NCBI GenBank assembly: GCA_964019135.1 | Contig: OZ025257.1 | Location: forward strand, 19,123,971-19,187,970 | Origin: Arenicola marina | Lineage: Eukaryota > Annelida > Polychaeta > Arenicolidae | Direction: 5' to 3' | DNA: 64,000 bases | In this document: positions 46,160 through 59,800 of the stretch, piece after piece | Layout of the letters: each line of letters begins with the position of its first letter | Position numbering within the stretch: the stretch's first letter is position 1 | Made by a program: the position numbers and the translations under genes | The notes under the pieces: model-generated | The model's input: only the letters and a program-made list of their open reading frames with translations | The model's database searches: none | Told to the model about the DNA's origin: nothing

Positions 46160-47360
46160 TATAAGTTGAAGATGTAATTACTTAAAAGTCATTATTGTTA
46201 CATGTATTTATTACTAGCGTTTGTCAGCGTATCTATAATTTGCATCGCTCTATATATCGTTATTGGAATGAAGTGTATAATCGGTACGGATGTTGTTTTG
46301 TTCTTGTTATTTGGCCTTGCACTGACTCTACTGAGTTTGTGATGTACACGTAATTACTTTAATGTATATTTTTTATATAAATAAACCTATATTAAATCTG
46401 ATCTGGCTGATTATCGACGAGTATGTAGGTCGTAATAGCCAGCTGATAAACGTAAGACGTAAGACGTAATAAACCCTCTATTTGATAAATTATGTAAATA
46501 GTGTGTTCAATAAATGTCTATAAACATTTGTTGCATTTTAATATTTATTGTTTACATTAATTCCGACTTTTCTGCACTTTTCTAATCGAAAATGGGTCTT
46601 TTACTAAATACCTCAATGACGTCAGAACATTGAAGATGTCAAGAACTATGAGGCTGTCTCATCCCATATCTATAGTACAACCGTGTTGTCTATAGTAAAG
46701 TCTTTTGGTATTTCATTTGACCTCACTAATCTCCGAAACAACATTGATCTCTCACGCCCCCCCCCCCACATTCCCTATCTCTCTCTTTCTCTTTTATCTC
46801 TCCCTCTCGCTCCAACTCTGTATCTTCTCTTTGTCGGTGGACGGGAGGGTTTTCGCACCACCTCTGACCGCAACCGCCATGCAACATGGGAGTCCCTCTC
46901 ATGCTCCAGTTGGAGTCTATCTCCAGCAGTTGCCGGTTGTCAGGCAGCTAGACTTATTGCCACAATAAATACAGCCTGCGGGTCACAAGGAAGGCGATGT
47001 CATTTATTATTATTACCTTGACCTCGCCGGGCGTCTGTCATATTTCCTGGCTCCTATCCTGAGTGATCACACAGGGGCGCTGTATAACCCGCTCCGCCTA
47101 CAGTGGCGGCCAGGTATTGAATGACGTCCACCCGAATAGTGACTTGACAAGCGCAGCCTCACCCCCAAAATACAGAAACGTACTGTACAGTCGGGCGCTA
47201 TCCTGTATCACAGGGGCTCCAAAGGGTGTCCCCCTTATAAAGTATACCTTACTTGCCGCCGCATATTCAGCCACGATATCAGAGAACGTAGGGTATAAAC
47301 TATATATATTTATCGAAGTTACTGATAACGAATACACATATCAACGGCCACTTCAACATA
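46160..47360. other. Non-coding spacer, no gene seen
   Basis: AT-rich to 46600, then CT-rich near 46760-46840. The short frames at 46683-47383 overlap on several frames and have no family features. Confidence 0.5.
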
Positions 47361-47362
47361 TA

Positions 47363-48280
47363 GGGGAACATGGGGCAAAATGACCCATCGGGATCAAATG
47401 GCCCACCACAATATGGCGCACTTGCGGTGCTGCCACCTGTATTGAAGCATTGTATATTTATTCCTGTTTGTTACGTGATATCTTAACAAATCTACATGGG
47501 CGCTGAAGCAGACAGCTGATCTTCGTTACCGAAGTCAAAGATTCTGGGCTGTTTCCATCTATGGTAAACACTGAAAGAAAGTAGAGCTCAGTGGATACTA
47601 GCTTTGGGGAAAAATTTGATAAATTAACACGAGCAAAGATAAGTCCAAGTCAAGCCCCAAACGTAATTCAGCTGCGGAATATACTGCGCCGCACTTTTCA
47701 TACACCGGTCAAATGTTAAGTTTACTAACAGGGGCAACATGACCCACGCTGCTTGGGGCAAAATTACCCAGTGGGCCGTTTTACCCACATCCAATTTAAT
47801 ATGTATACTCTAACAGAAACGATTATCTTTAGCAAACTGGATGATATGTCCACTGAATCGGAACATGTTTTATTATCATGAATATGCTTGAAGAAGAAAA
47901 CGATGTGCGTCACAGGGAGCTTGAAGAAGGGAGAGTTGTGCGCCCCTGGGAGCCGGAAGCCTTGATTGAGGCAGAGCCAGGCGGCTCTGTTCCAGAGAGT
48001 TAGGAGTTTGCCTTCTTAGGCTGTTCAGTTCACTCATTAACATGCTGAAATAATGTGCTGATCATTTTGCCCCATTAGGGGGGCAAAATAACCCACTGTG
48101 ACATAAAACATGTTTTGTGTGCTAGTAAAAATTTTGTTCGTGTCACTCGCATGTATCCAAGCTATGTTATTCACAATACTACTGTTGTCAGTTTACCAAA
48201 ATTTGGCTCTTTTTATAGCACTGCTTGTCCTCCAAAAAATACAAAGAAAGTTACGGTGGTCATTTTGCCCCATGTTCCCC
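47363..48280. mobile_element. 918-bp TA-flanked element with GGGGCAAAATGACC ends
   Basis: The ends GGGGAACATGGGGCAAAATG and their complement at the right are perfect over at least 24 bp. TA at 47361-47362 and 48281-48282 fits a TA target duplication. Internal words like GGGGCAAAATNACCCA recur near 47731-47790 and 48066-48100, as subterminal repeats. There is no transposase frame, so it is non-autonomous. Confidence 0.88.
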
Positions 48281-48282
48281 TA

Positions 48283-48832
48283 ACACCATGATGGTGGTGG
48301 GGTTGAGATTAAGTCGTTAACAGTTCGATCAATGATACAGACAGTTCAAATGCATGCTAGTGACAAAGATATGTCGACATTAACCCTGAAAATGAGATTG
48401 AACAGAATAGTTCGTCTAAGAGTTGATTCTTAGACGCAGCCGTAAGATCCAAGGTACAACAATATTCAACAACGAAGGAAAGTTCATTTAATACTTCTTG
48501 CGAATTTTGTTATACGTTATGCCGCATTATCAATCATAGTAACAGCCTATCGTCATTACATTATTTGGCTTGCTGAAAGAACCAAATTTATGAGAACAAA
48601 AGTCATCATTTGATATTTTTTCCGAAATTTTTACATTGCTTGCTTAGCACTGAAACACCAGCGAACGAAATATAATACATGATACATAATCGTTCTCCGC
48701 TTAGCAACGCACAAGTAACAAGCATCGAGTGACATACACTAATCCTCCTGGTACCTCATGTCGCATACGAAGCTCGCCACACGAGCTGGGACCTTACACT
48801 ATTCACGGTGTCATCCATGGCGGTCTCCTCAC
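48283..48832. other. Non-coding spacer, no gene seen
   Basis: No supported features. Confidence 0.4.
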
Positions 48833-49020
48833 CTCTGATGCATAGCTATGTCCGTGCCAACCAGGAGCCCGCGGTGCACGGCGCCCAGGGGCACGGTAAG
48901 GGGCCATAGGACACGGGACCTCTCAGCGTCCCTGGGCTTGAAGACGTCGCCATCACGCCACTGATAAAACCTCCCTTCAAGCAACTTCTGGCCATTCATC
49001 ATGAACACCCGTATCGTGAA
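48833..49020 (-). pseudogene. Exon-like fragment, family not recognised
   Basis: On the minus strand an open 188-bp segment is bounded by an acceptor-like GGATAG and a donor-like CAGAG|GTGAGG. Its GC content and codon use are much more gene-like than the surroundings. It would code 62 residues, including FTIRVFMMNGQKLLEG and YQWRDGDVFKPRD. No start or partner exon is visible. It may be an orphan exon or a piece of a broken gene. The pattern F-T-x-x-V-F...L-x-G also occurs in the fragment at 50345, so both could come from related repeats of one secreted protein family; this is speculative. Confidence 0.35.
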
Positions 49021-50344
49021 CTATCCTTTCCCCTCTGTCGCTAAATTGTTGTCATCATATAGGAGGGCATATTGCGGCAAGCGCCTTATGGCTAACCACA
49101 GCGTTTCTAGCTTAGACCGAGTGAATTTGTTGCGAAATTCTCAAACCAATGCAGAAATAGCGATGTCAACGAACGGTCAGATTGTTCAACATTTAACATA
49201 TTTAGTGAGTTAGTGGGGACGGCCGTTGCAACAAAACAAAACTAACATGCCCATTATTATTCGATTATGCATGACGTACAGCCTAGTCAATACAACTCTA
49301 TCTGTAAAAAAAATCTCAGAATGTTATTTCAAGGTTTACAGAATCATTATCGTACTGTGCAACGTTTATTTTTCTTGTTCTAAAAAAGAGCAGGACATGT
49401 GATGAGTAGTTGATGTCTGGCTGTGTGTTTTTTTATTAATAACAATTTAAATTATTTTTCTAAATGTAATGAATAATATTACGGTTTGTTTAGTAATTCT
49501 AAATGCGATTTCAAGGGTTATATAAATGTTATTAAAAGTAAAACATTTTAATATTGATTTGAACTTAAATATAGTATATTTAAATTTTTTTATATATATA
49601 TAAAATATAATCTGAATATATACGACTATGAATTTACAAATAATTCAGCGATACCAATTTCAAATTTATTTTTAAAATATATATCTCAGCGTCATACACT
49701 GTAATGCTTTAATATTAAAGTTATATTATTCGTATTATAATTTATAATATTTAATTAAAGGCCCATTTACTATGGATGCATTATCCCTAATCCCTAAGAC
49801 AATATCACAATATCACAATATCAACATTTTACTATATTATTTTCCTATATTTCCAATATCACAATATCAATATTTTCCTATTCTCCTATATTTCCAATAT
49901 CACAATATCAATATTTTTCTATATTATTTTCCTATATTTCCAATATCTTAATATCAATATTTTCCTATTCTTCTTATGTTCAATATCACAATATCAATAT
50001 TTTTCTATACTGATGTTAAAAATTAAATAAGAAAATATGTGCTCTATGTCGCCGATCTATGTACAGAACAGCGCGGTTTAAGATGAGCTACAAGGTAACT
50101 TACTCGTGAAACATCAGGTATTGGCTTGACAGTTGCTGCGGCACTGCTAAATTAGTTTCTTCGACTGACCGCCACTTTTAGGGGAACCTGTATTTGTCAC
50201 ATGGGTGTGATGCTTATATTTATAATCAACAAATGTCTTCCCGTGTTGTTTCTAATTTAGATTTACTTCATTATGCGCCAACGTACATGATACGCGGCTC
50301 CGTTGTATTGTCTGTCGTTTTCACCTTGACACTGCTGTCCACAG
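49021..50344. other. AT-rich non-coding spacer
   Basis: Strongly AT-rich between 49260 and 50040, with an AATATCA-type array inside. No gene supported. Confidence 0.5.
49790..50010. repeat. TTCCAATATCACAATATCAA tandem repeat
   Basis: About five units of 40-60 bp with the core AATATCACAATATCAATATT alternating with TTTCCTATATT. Confidence 0.85.
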
Positions 50345-50638
50345 CCAGTGACCTTAGCCGTCGGTGCACCCTATGTCTGTTACCTGGAGAACGGCCAGGT
50401 TATCGCCTGCTACGACAATGGTGACGGGGCCTACCCCGTGACCGCCACCGGTTAGGACTGCAGCCTCCATGTGGTGTACACCGAGGGGCAATTAACCGAA
50501 TCCTTCACGGTCACCGTCTTCGGATACAAAGCCTCCAGCCTGACTGGACTTTGTGCCGATAGTTGCTTTCACGACCTGTCGGCCGCTGCCTGTGTCGCTG
50601 GCGCCCACCAGGACCTAGCCTCTCAGGCTACACCGTGA
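50345..50638 (+). pseudogene. Exon-like fragment with in-frame TAG
   Basis: After an acceptor-like TCCACAG at 50344 the plus strand reads 97 codons with one internal TAG (50453-50455) and ends at TGA (50636-50638). Residues such as VGAPYVCYLENGQVIACYDN before the stop and SFTVTVFGYKASSLTG after it look like a secreted, Cys-containing beta-rich domain. The DNA is GC-rich like a coding exon while its neighbours are not. One nonsense codon in otherwise good coding sequence suggests a pseudogene. I do not recognise the family. Confidence 0.45.
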
Positions 50639-51109
50639 TGGAGCATAAACAGATGAGGGATGCTCGGTAACAACCGCAAAGCATGCTGTATACGTCTCGA
50701 TCTTCATTAATAATCCGGGCCGCCTGTGCAGAATCAGGGGTCGACCCAAAACTAATTGCAATAGTAATCAAACCTGTGTTTCTCACTCCTTATGTATCTG
50801 GTAATATAATTTCCAAAATCTATCAAAATCTATTCATTGGAACATATTTTTGACGGGCGTAGTTTACCCTACCCCAGAAACACCAGAATGGATTACGTAT
50901 TTGACCTTACTCGATGTGGCAGAAAGGCTTTTATAAATTGTGACCCCTACTACGAATTTAGACCTTCGTGGCCTACCCCTACTATATGTTATGGAGTGTC
51001 ATTTTATGTACCAAATGCAAGTATCTTTAATTTTTTTTTTTTACATATTTTTTAATTAGGAACCCCAGGGTTTGCGGCTGTCTATCGACACCGGAGGTAG
51101 TATTTATCG
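50639..51109. other. Non-coding spacer, no gene seen
   Basis: No supported features; a T-run lies near 51030. Confidence 0.4.
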
Positions 51110-51405
51110 GAGGTATTTATGTTCCTCGGGAATGGGCTTTTCATTTGACCTTGACCTTGAACTGAGAATGATGAAAATAATTCTTCGTGAACTGGGAATG
51201 AGGTAGAACACGACCGTCGTCATTAAGGATTTTAATTAATCGTAAAATGAAAATTTTAATATTAAATAACGGTTAATCAGCAAATCGCCAATCTATAACA
51301 TGCATCCAGCCTTTCCTTTGTTTGCGGGGAGTGCTCGTTTTAATTCATCGTGACCTGGAAATCAAGAAATTTATTCGTTATCAGGGAACACGATGCCTCC
51401 TTGCA
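51110..51405 (+). repeat. Dispersed CGTGAACTGGGA repeat, copy 3
   Basis: Same family as 21865 and 25345 (GTTCCTCGGGAATGGG, then TTCGTGAACTGGGAATGAGG, ending in AACACGAT and a C-run). Confidence 0.8.
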
Positions 51406-51424
51406 CCCACCCCCCCCCCCCGCC

Positions 51425-52175
51425 CGGCCTAACATGGTGTGTCCCCTCCCCAAACTTTGGTGTCTACGTTCCCGTGATGAAGGATACCACCACAACCTGA
51501 GTGTCACCCCTCCCCTAACTTGGGGCTTCTCCCCTCTTCTAATTTAGGGTGTCCACCCTCTCCTATCTTGGGGTACCACTCCAACTTGGGGTACCATTCT
51601 AACTTGGGGTACCACTCTAACTTGCGGTACCACTCCAAGTTCGGGTGGTCCAACTTGGAGCGTCTCCCTTAACCCATAACTTCAGGCCTCTCCCATCGCC
51701 AAACTTGATGCTTCCCCGACGCCAATATTGGGTATCTCCCCTCCCCAACCTGGGGTGTCTTCTCTCCCTTAATTCGGGGTGTCTCCCCCCCCCCCATAAC
51801 TTGCCTCTCCCCTCTCTACACTTGCGGTACACGTTAAAAACCTGGTGTGTCTTCCTTCTCCTAATTAGGGGCGTCTCCCCTCCCCTAACTTGAAGCACCA
51901 CCTATACTTGGGGTGTCTCCCGTCCCTTATTTTTGGGGATTTCCCCTCCTTTAACTTGGGATGTCTCCCCTCTCCTAACTTAGAGTAACCCCAATTTAGG
52001 TTGCCTCCATTTTTCTAATGCATGGCATCTCCCTTCCCCTAATCTGAGGTGCCTCCCCTCCCCTAAGTTGGGATGTCTCCCCTCCCCTAACTTGAGGTGC
52101 CTCTCCTGTCAAGACTCCTGTCTTCCCTTTCATAACTTGGGGTCTCTCTCCTCCCCAAACTTGAAGCACTACTCA
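51425..52175. repeat. CT-rich degenerate minisatellite
   Basis: Units of about 25-33 bp around CTAACTTGGGGTGTCTCCCC. The long frames over it are artefacts of low complexity. Confidence 0.9.
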
Positions 52176-53403
52176 AAATTCCTCTTGCTGAACTTAAATT
52201 CATTGATTATACCTACATATATATATAACAGTTGCGTACTACATCACAATGTAGAAGAAATTCCATAATTGATACATTCGCATTCGGTAATTGATAGGTA
52301 CGGAAAGAATTGTGCCAATTGACACTGACGATAGAACATAGGTTTGGCGAAATAAAATTCGTATAAAGTCGCCACTCGAAGAAAAAAGAACCCAGTCCTC
52401 GTTCTCATCTCCGCAGGGACAACTCGGGCTGTCTACAAGATTCATGTTAAACAAGTAGAGTTCAGTGAGCTGCAGTTCATGCGAATACGCGTGCAATACA
52501 TTGTCTTCTGTTTCCAAAATAATACAATTTGCGGTTGTAAGTTATATTCCCGGATTCCTTAACTCGGAGTAGCTGTGGCCAGTGACATTATCTCTTGCAT
52601 GGGTATCTGCGTATGTAGCGTCAAACAATCGCAATTTAAATCGCAGAATAACCTGATTCCGTCTGCGCTTCCTTCCATCTTGCAGCGGCAGTCCACATGA
52701 TAAAGATCCGCCATTTTACCCTGATGATGACCAGTCAACCGCAGAATAATTGCCTCCCTGTCTGACGTGCCATCCACGACTATTCCGCCATATAACCGCG
52801 GCCGGTGATGACAACCAGATCACCTGATACCCCTCTTTATTATCCATCGGGGCTTGGTACCACCTCCCCCACCCCCGATCGTTATTGGGTGTCTGACAAC
52901 TCAGCGTTAGACTATTATAGCTTACCCTTCACACAAGGATTCTTTGTCCTCTCAGACACTGTGGGAGAGTGGGTCTGGTCTGATCTAGGTTGTCCATGAT
53001 TGTTCGGCCCGCTGTGGTGCCAGATTCAGATTGCAACGCCATCTGGACAATGTTCAAAACCAGCGTCTTGTTGCTTCAGAACAAGGACCTGAAGTCGAAC
53101 GTTTAATACAGTCAGTAATACAGTACTGACCATGGCCATTGACATTTTTACAATAAAGTCAAGAATTTATAGATTTTGCAATAATTATATAATTATTTTT
53201 TTCCCAATAGAGCTGATAAATTTTAGGGGTGTGCGACGCAGCGATGTCGGAGATATTTTAACTCGTTTCTCAATAAATTTAATTTATATAAATAAGATTT
53301 GCAATACGTAAGTACCGGCTGCCAAGACGTTTGCACCCTGTGAAGGAAGAACTAAAATTTCAGAGAAGCGTTCAAAGATATCAATGAACTTCTCGATAGT
53401 ACA
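52176..53403. other. Non-coding spacer, no gene seen
   Basis: Short frames on both strands without domain features. Confidence 0.45.
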
Positions 53404-53787
53404 GTGAACATCAAACCAAGAGACCCAAGTTCAACCTTCGATCATGCCCAGCACCTAAATCTGGAGTTTCCAAATCTGATCTCAAGATCTTGGGAGGCTT
53501 ATGGGCTCTGTTTAGTCATATTTTCGCAAAGGTTTACTAAAACACCAATTTACGATGATAAAGATGTTGATCACATTCGTCGGTTGGCGCCACGAGGATT
53601 CCGCAAAAAAAAGCGTTTGTTGAAATTGTGTAAAAAGTTCCTCCTAATCACATTTACACAAATCCGAAGTCGTCATGCGTCACCGAGACATGTCAATGTC
53701 TATCTGATGTCAAAGACTTACCGGAACTTCTACAGAATCGGTTGCAGGCCGTTCACGAAATGCCAAACCCAATTACCTCCGAGGTGA
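53404..53787 (+). CDS. Weak hypothetical open frame
   Basis: A 127-residue frame, basic in its second half (RKKKRLLKLCKKF). The spacer around it is AT-rich and there is no family motif, signal peptide or poly(A) signal. It is as likely to be chance as a gene; I list it only because it is the longest frame in a 4.5-kb stretch. Confidence 0.15.
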   Translation: MNIKPRDPSSTFDHAQHLNLEFPNLISRSWEAYGLCLVIFSQRFTKTPIYDDKDVDHIRRLAPRGFRKKKRLLKLCKKFLLITFTQIRSRHASPRHVNVYLMSKTYRNFYRIGCRPFTKCQTQLPPR

Positions 53788-56700
53788 TGGATTAACCGGG
53801 AGTCCCCAGCTGCGACCCAGGCAATTCCTGCGCTGGGCCGGGGACTACGTGGGGCTTCCTGGGTGTCACCATCACTCTGGCATAACTCAATGACGGTCAC
53901 TGTCACTGACACGTGAACCTCCGTAGGTGGGTGCAGGAAGGAGCGACCCCCGCCCCGCGCCCCACGCCCCGCGCCCCACGCCCCCGACTCCTCCCCCACC
54001 CAACCCCATTGGGTTCTGCGCACTGATGATATTAATAAAAAATATCGGGTTTTGTATATATACTCGTTGTAGGGTTTGCTGTGAATAAACAACTGAAGAC
54101 GCGGTGCCACATAGCGAGGGAAGTCATTGAGTTTCTATGCTGAGTAATTGCATACCGACAGAAGTGGCAGAAGTGATAGCATAGGAAGAAGTCACAGTCA
54201 GAATTATTTAGATACGCGTAGGGTTTCCTAATCAGCCGCGAGTTGTCTGTGTAATATTAACGGTTTTATTTCGTCAAGTGTGCAAAAGTTGTGTTCGTTA
54301 AAAAACATAACTGGTAGGTCATTAGTTAGCAGGTGAGTTGAATTTGCAATGTTGCTGATTCTCAATGGGATTACTGACGAACAAAACCAAGGCCAAGCTT
54401 TAGAGAACGTCTTGCACCCCCCCACACACACACACCAATACCCAGGGGCCACATCAGATCAAAACCATAACGAGTGAGCCTCTAAAGTCAGTGCGTGCCC
54501 ATCTCTAGCGCAAGTATTTCTGTCAGTTAAAAATGTATTTGCCGCGAGAGAGAGGCGTAGGATAACATCGTCACTGATCTCCCAAGATCAATACACAGAG
54601 CGCCATCTATCATACTCACATCGTGGGTAAGAGCCGCCGGCCATGTTGGTTTTATCGCATGTAATACGTCAAAGCCAACCCGGTCGCGGCCGTGTTTTAC
54701 AATCATTACGCTGTTGTTAAGACGCATAGTATTTTTGTGTGATAAGAAACTTAAGGCATGGCTATAAATCACTTGACAATCATTTCAGTCGCCATTTGTG
54801 TTTTTAGGTTTTTGCCCTTTCAATGGTAATATAATGTCTTCTCTGGATTGTCAAAGACGTTTGGCTGAGGTGAACGATTATTTGTCGAATACTAATGTGA
54901 CATTTAAACTTTATGATGTAGGACCTTTCTCTGTCTGCAGAATGTTCTCTTCTTTGCATATCGATGGCATTAGCAAAGTTATAGTTTCCAACTTGCCCGT
55001 TAGATAAGATTGTGGCCTCTCAATGTAGGTTAAGGCGAAGCCAAATATGGCAGAACACATCAGAAAGTCATCTAAATTGGTAACATAATTATAGCAGTGC
55101 AACCTTACAGTGCGCTGCCGAAACTCCGTAATCTGTAATTTTAATCCTAACATCCGTAAAATTGGTTATGAATATCGCCATTGCACACAAACAACATTTT
55201 TAGATTAAAACTACTAGAATGATTATGTCGAAGTCATTCTCCATTTTGACAGTTCCTAAAAGTAACACTTTTCATCACAATGCACTTTGGACCGAATTTG
55301 AAGAGCTGAAGGTAAAAGCACAAAGAACAAGCAATAACGAGATTAAAAAAGATAACCAAAATAAAAGAATAAAAAGACAGGCGAGTTCATACATCATTTT
55401 CTCTTATGAACGTTCCATTAAATGAATACTATTCAGGTTAAAAGCGCAAAGCCAGTGAGTCACAAGAACGCCTAAAACGTGTATATATGGGGTTCAGTTG
55501 GTGATGTCATGTTCTGTCCGTTCTCACCAAACAAAAAACTACTCGATGGTAGGATGTCTACAGCCATGTTTAAACCCCGAGGTACATTTATTTTCTGCTC
55601 TTCCTTCACCAAACCGTGGACACCAAGCACGTGTAAGGTTTAACATCTGAAACGATTTGACTTCCTTCCGGCCTTAAACCCTTCGTACAGATTTTAATTA
55701 AAGTAGTTTCGTACCACCCTTCCCATCTGAGACCAGAAGACATCAAGTATTGTCTAACGTCCTTTGCGAACGACATTGACTTTGCTTTAGCGTTACAGCG
55801 AAATGTATTTCGACCAATATCAAGGCATATAAATTTTAGCGTTACGACCATAAACACACAATAACTGCGGTATAATAATATCTACACCAACCGATACAAG
55901 ACACGAATACAATTACTTCTGTTGTGATGGATTAGCCTGAGGTGACACCATTTACTCCCGTCTCCATGGTAACCTACGAGGAGTTTCTTAGCAACACGCT
56001 GGCGGATTAGGCAATAGAAGAAATTAGATTTTGCCTTCCCCTCGTTCATTTTTCAGCTCGCATTGCAGTGAAGGCCTCCCATTGACGACATCCGGGTTAC
56101 CGATCAGTTTTTAGCCGGCTGCCACTGTGCTCATGTACCGCTATCGAGTTTTTCTTCTTTTTGTTTGTCTTGCCTGCCGGAGATTTTATGGGCTTGCTCA
56201 TGTTCTCACAATACAGTCTATAGTTAGTGTAGCGCGGGGGTGATGTGAAAGGGTGGGTGTGCCCGTTCAGTAGTGTATCCAAGGTCGCGGATCGACCCTC
56301 TCCGACCCCCTCGCCCTCCACCCTAACACGGTTCTGCGTAGGGTGTAGGGCGTCCCACCTGAAGCAAGGGGCTAAACCTCCTAAATTGATGTGAGCTGAT
56401 TTGTTTGTAGATGTTTGTAGATAAACAAATAGGGTGTATGTGAGAAGAGGGGTATAAGGGGGACACGTTGCCCATTTCTGTGAGTAAACAACGTTGTGTC
56501 TGACATTGATGCGGCTCAGATACAACGCCGTGTTTAATTGACTTTTATTTAGCGTTAGTGCCAATTGATTGATTACCCACTGGACATTGAATAGTCACTC
56601 ATATTGGTAGCGGTATAAATTGTGTCACTTCCACTTGATTCCAGACGGAGAGCACTTTTTGCTAAATTTTGCAAGAAATGAAAAACATAACACGACGGCA

Positions 56701-56828
56701 TAAAGAACCACAATTTAAATGGGACTCCACAAGCCCAAGTTGACATTTTCCCCCATGAACAACCCAATAACAATGCGCCAGCTAAAGTACGGTTCGGTTA
56801 ATTAATATCATAGTCCATAAATCGCTCT
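53788..56828. other. Non-coding spacer, no gene seen
   Basis: It contains a CCCCGCGCCCCACG repeat at 53948-53988. Small frames at 54798-55007 and 55219-55425 lack any recognisable domain. Confidence 0.45.
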
Positions 56829-59800
56829 TCACTGCGCACCTGCAAGCACCATATCCAGGGAGAGATACGTGTAGGAGATGGCTCCGGAAGAGCTCTTGTA
56901 TCCGGCCGCTCGCGGGTCGTTCTTGTAGAAGTTCACCTGGTACTCCGGGTTCTTCTCGTATGTCACCCCGAACGTGGAGAACTCCCCTTCCGTATCGAAC
57001 AAACCGACGGCGCAGTCGGTAAACTCGGGCAGCTTGCTGGGGCTCGTAGCCCCGTCGAACACCATGTCTGATGTGGGCGCCTTGTTGAGGGCCTCTTGAC
57101 CTCGGATATCGGCTTTGTCGGGAGAGAAGGTGATCTGGTGACTAGTGAGGTTGATGGCGTCGCCGGCCGTGAGGTAGTGGGCCAGAACCTTGTATAGCTG
57201 CTCGTAGGGGCCAACAGTCGTGACGGTCACCTCTGTAGTGTCCACCAGCATCGCGCCGGCTACACCGATCACCTGCGAGGGGTGACAATAAACATTACAC
57301 TACAGCAGTTGCAGGGTACGTTGATGGTTGTATATTCAGGACGCTTTAACCACTTATCGCGTCGTCAACGGGAGAAGGGAGGGCGAGTGGAGCCATAACC
57401 CCCTTTTCTTTGCGAAGAAGGACATGGGATCTTTATCCTGTGACCACACAGGCAAGATCACAGCGAACGCGAACCACCGATCCACGTGTCGTTAGGCTCT
57501 CAGGTGGCCAGTGCACCCAAGGCGAGCGCTCTAACCCACTGAGCTATCGGGCCGGCCCGTTTGAGTATGTTGAACCCTCAACCGTAACCGTAACCGAAGT
57601 ATGGCGCTTTAAGTAACCTAGGAAGAAGGGCCAAGTTAGAGAGGAGCCATGTTTCCAAGGGAAAACCCCCTACTTCTTTGCAAAGAAACAGCATGGGATT
57701 CGTATTCTGCACCAATGCAGACATTTATTTGCACAGGTGGTGTCCGAACCACAAACTTCGGATTGGGCTAGCTTAGCAGAGCAACTCGACATTAACCGAG
57801 GCCGCCAACCTCATAAGCCTTGGGGGTGACCCCGCTATCAATACCAGGCCGTTAGTAGAAAAGCGTAGTAATATTGCCAGACAAGGGAGCATTAGTTCAA
57901 ATAGACTTTGTGGACATAGATTTGTGAACATAGACTAAGGTTTAGATTTGTAGACTTAGATTTGTCGACATGCTCTCATCGTTGATCGCTAGGTGGCGCT
58001 AGTGAACATGCTCTCATCGTTGATCGCTTGGTGGCGCTAGTGAACATGCTCTCATCTTTGATCGCTTGGTGGCGCTAGTGAACATGCTCTCATCGTTGAT
58101 CGCTAGGTGGCGCTAGTGAACATGCTCTCATCGTTGATCGCTTGGTGGCGCTAGTGAACATGCTCTCATCTTTAATCCCTTGGTGGCGCTAGTGAACATG
58201 CTCTCATCGTTGATCGCTTGGTGGCGCTAGTGAACATGCTCTCATCGTTGACACTGTGTATTCCTTAACTCGTTAGCCGAGCGACACTCCACGACAGCGT
58301 ACATTAACCAATCAGTTGCTGCGCTATATCAGCCAATCTAACCTTTCATCAAAACACAAACATGCATCAGGAACACCTGTTCGTTTCTATTCGAACCGAT
58401 AAGGTACATAATATTATCTATGTCTATGGGTCTGGAAGACACGTGACATTGCGGTTTGTTGGCGACAAGTCGACACCCGACATCGGCAGCTACCTTCCGA
58501 TGTCAACACCGACACAGTTATTTCACGAAAATCCGCCGCCCCCCCACCCGCCCCCCTTGCATTCATGCTCTGCGTTAAACGTATATCCCTCATATCTTTA
58601 TGTCCCACGGTCTTAAACAGATTCGATTGTACTAACAATTCCATCGTTAAAGAAATTCCGCGTCAAAACCTGGACCAAATATTACTCAGGCGCAAGATGA
58701 TTACATTGATATAAGCTTACATTCCTACATTTCATAAATGACAATCAATCGCGGATATTTAGGAACTATTTTTCTCGTGTCGCGTATTATATCGTGTTGC
58801 CGTACCGTGGCGGTGTTGTCAGCCAGGACGACCAGGGCGGTGTCCTCATCGATCCCGATGCCGTACGGAGTACCGATGGGAAGCGCCGCCGTGTCCAGCA
58901 CGAGGCGCGTCAGGCGTCCTTCCCGCCCTCGCTGACTGCAAGCAGACGACAATCGCCGGATGTGGACAAACCACGAGGCGCGGTGGGTATGATTAAGAGA
59001 GCAATTTTTCAGAGGATTGTTTTTTAAAAACTAGAACTGGAAGTTGCGGCAAGGTCAGTATCGCAGTAGATACATAATTGTGGCCGTGTTAGAAGTTGTC
59101 TGATCTTAGATTACATGACGTGATGCTGTGGTTACCTGTTGTAGTCCAGGCTATTACTTTTAGTGGTTCTGTTTTAACCTGTTGTAGCCTTGTCTTTACC
59201 TGTTGTGGCCCTGCCTTTACCTGCTGAGGCCCTGCCATTACCTGTAGTGGCTGTCCAGGATGTAGCCATTCAACATGCCGATGCCCCCTTGTGGGTCATA
59301 GGCCAAGCCGTAGGTGGGGAGGTCAGGGTCGTTATAGGCAAATGCTCCGTCCACGAGAGCCTCCCAACTGTAGCCGTCTGGTCCCACAGATCAGTTCACA
59401 GGTAACGAAACCGCAGGAGAACAAATACATTTGATTTACACAGATGACTTTCAATTTCAATTTCAAATCAAGTTAAATGTGCATGAAAATAAACTGCTAT
59501 CTCTGCGCTCTTTGGTGTACGTTTTGGTTTAAAAATGTATACATATGGATTTACCATTTACGGTCTCAGGCAAAACATTGAGAATATGACAATGTATTAA
59601 ATCCACGTATGTAGTAATATACACGAAGAAACAGAAAGAGGCTAGTTTTGATTAAAACTTAAAAAAATCAAATATAATTTTGAGTCAAACAAAAGTTAGA
59701 ACTTATAATAATATATTCACCGCGTAAATCCGCACATGGTTCTTAAGTGAATACCCAAATAGTGACATTTCCCGCTCTCCGCAGACAAGCGTTCATATAG

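Noticed and set aside
45973..46164. Frame rich in Tyr-Ile-Leu
   Set aside because: Translation of the (TATTA)n microsatellite.
51617..51901. Arg/Gly-rich and Pro/Leu-rich frames
   Set aside because: Low-complexity CT-rich minisatellite.
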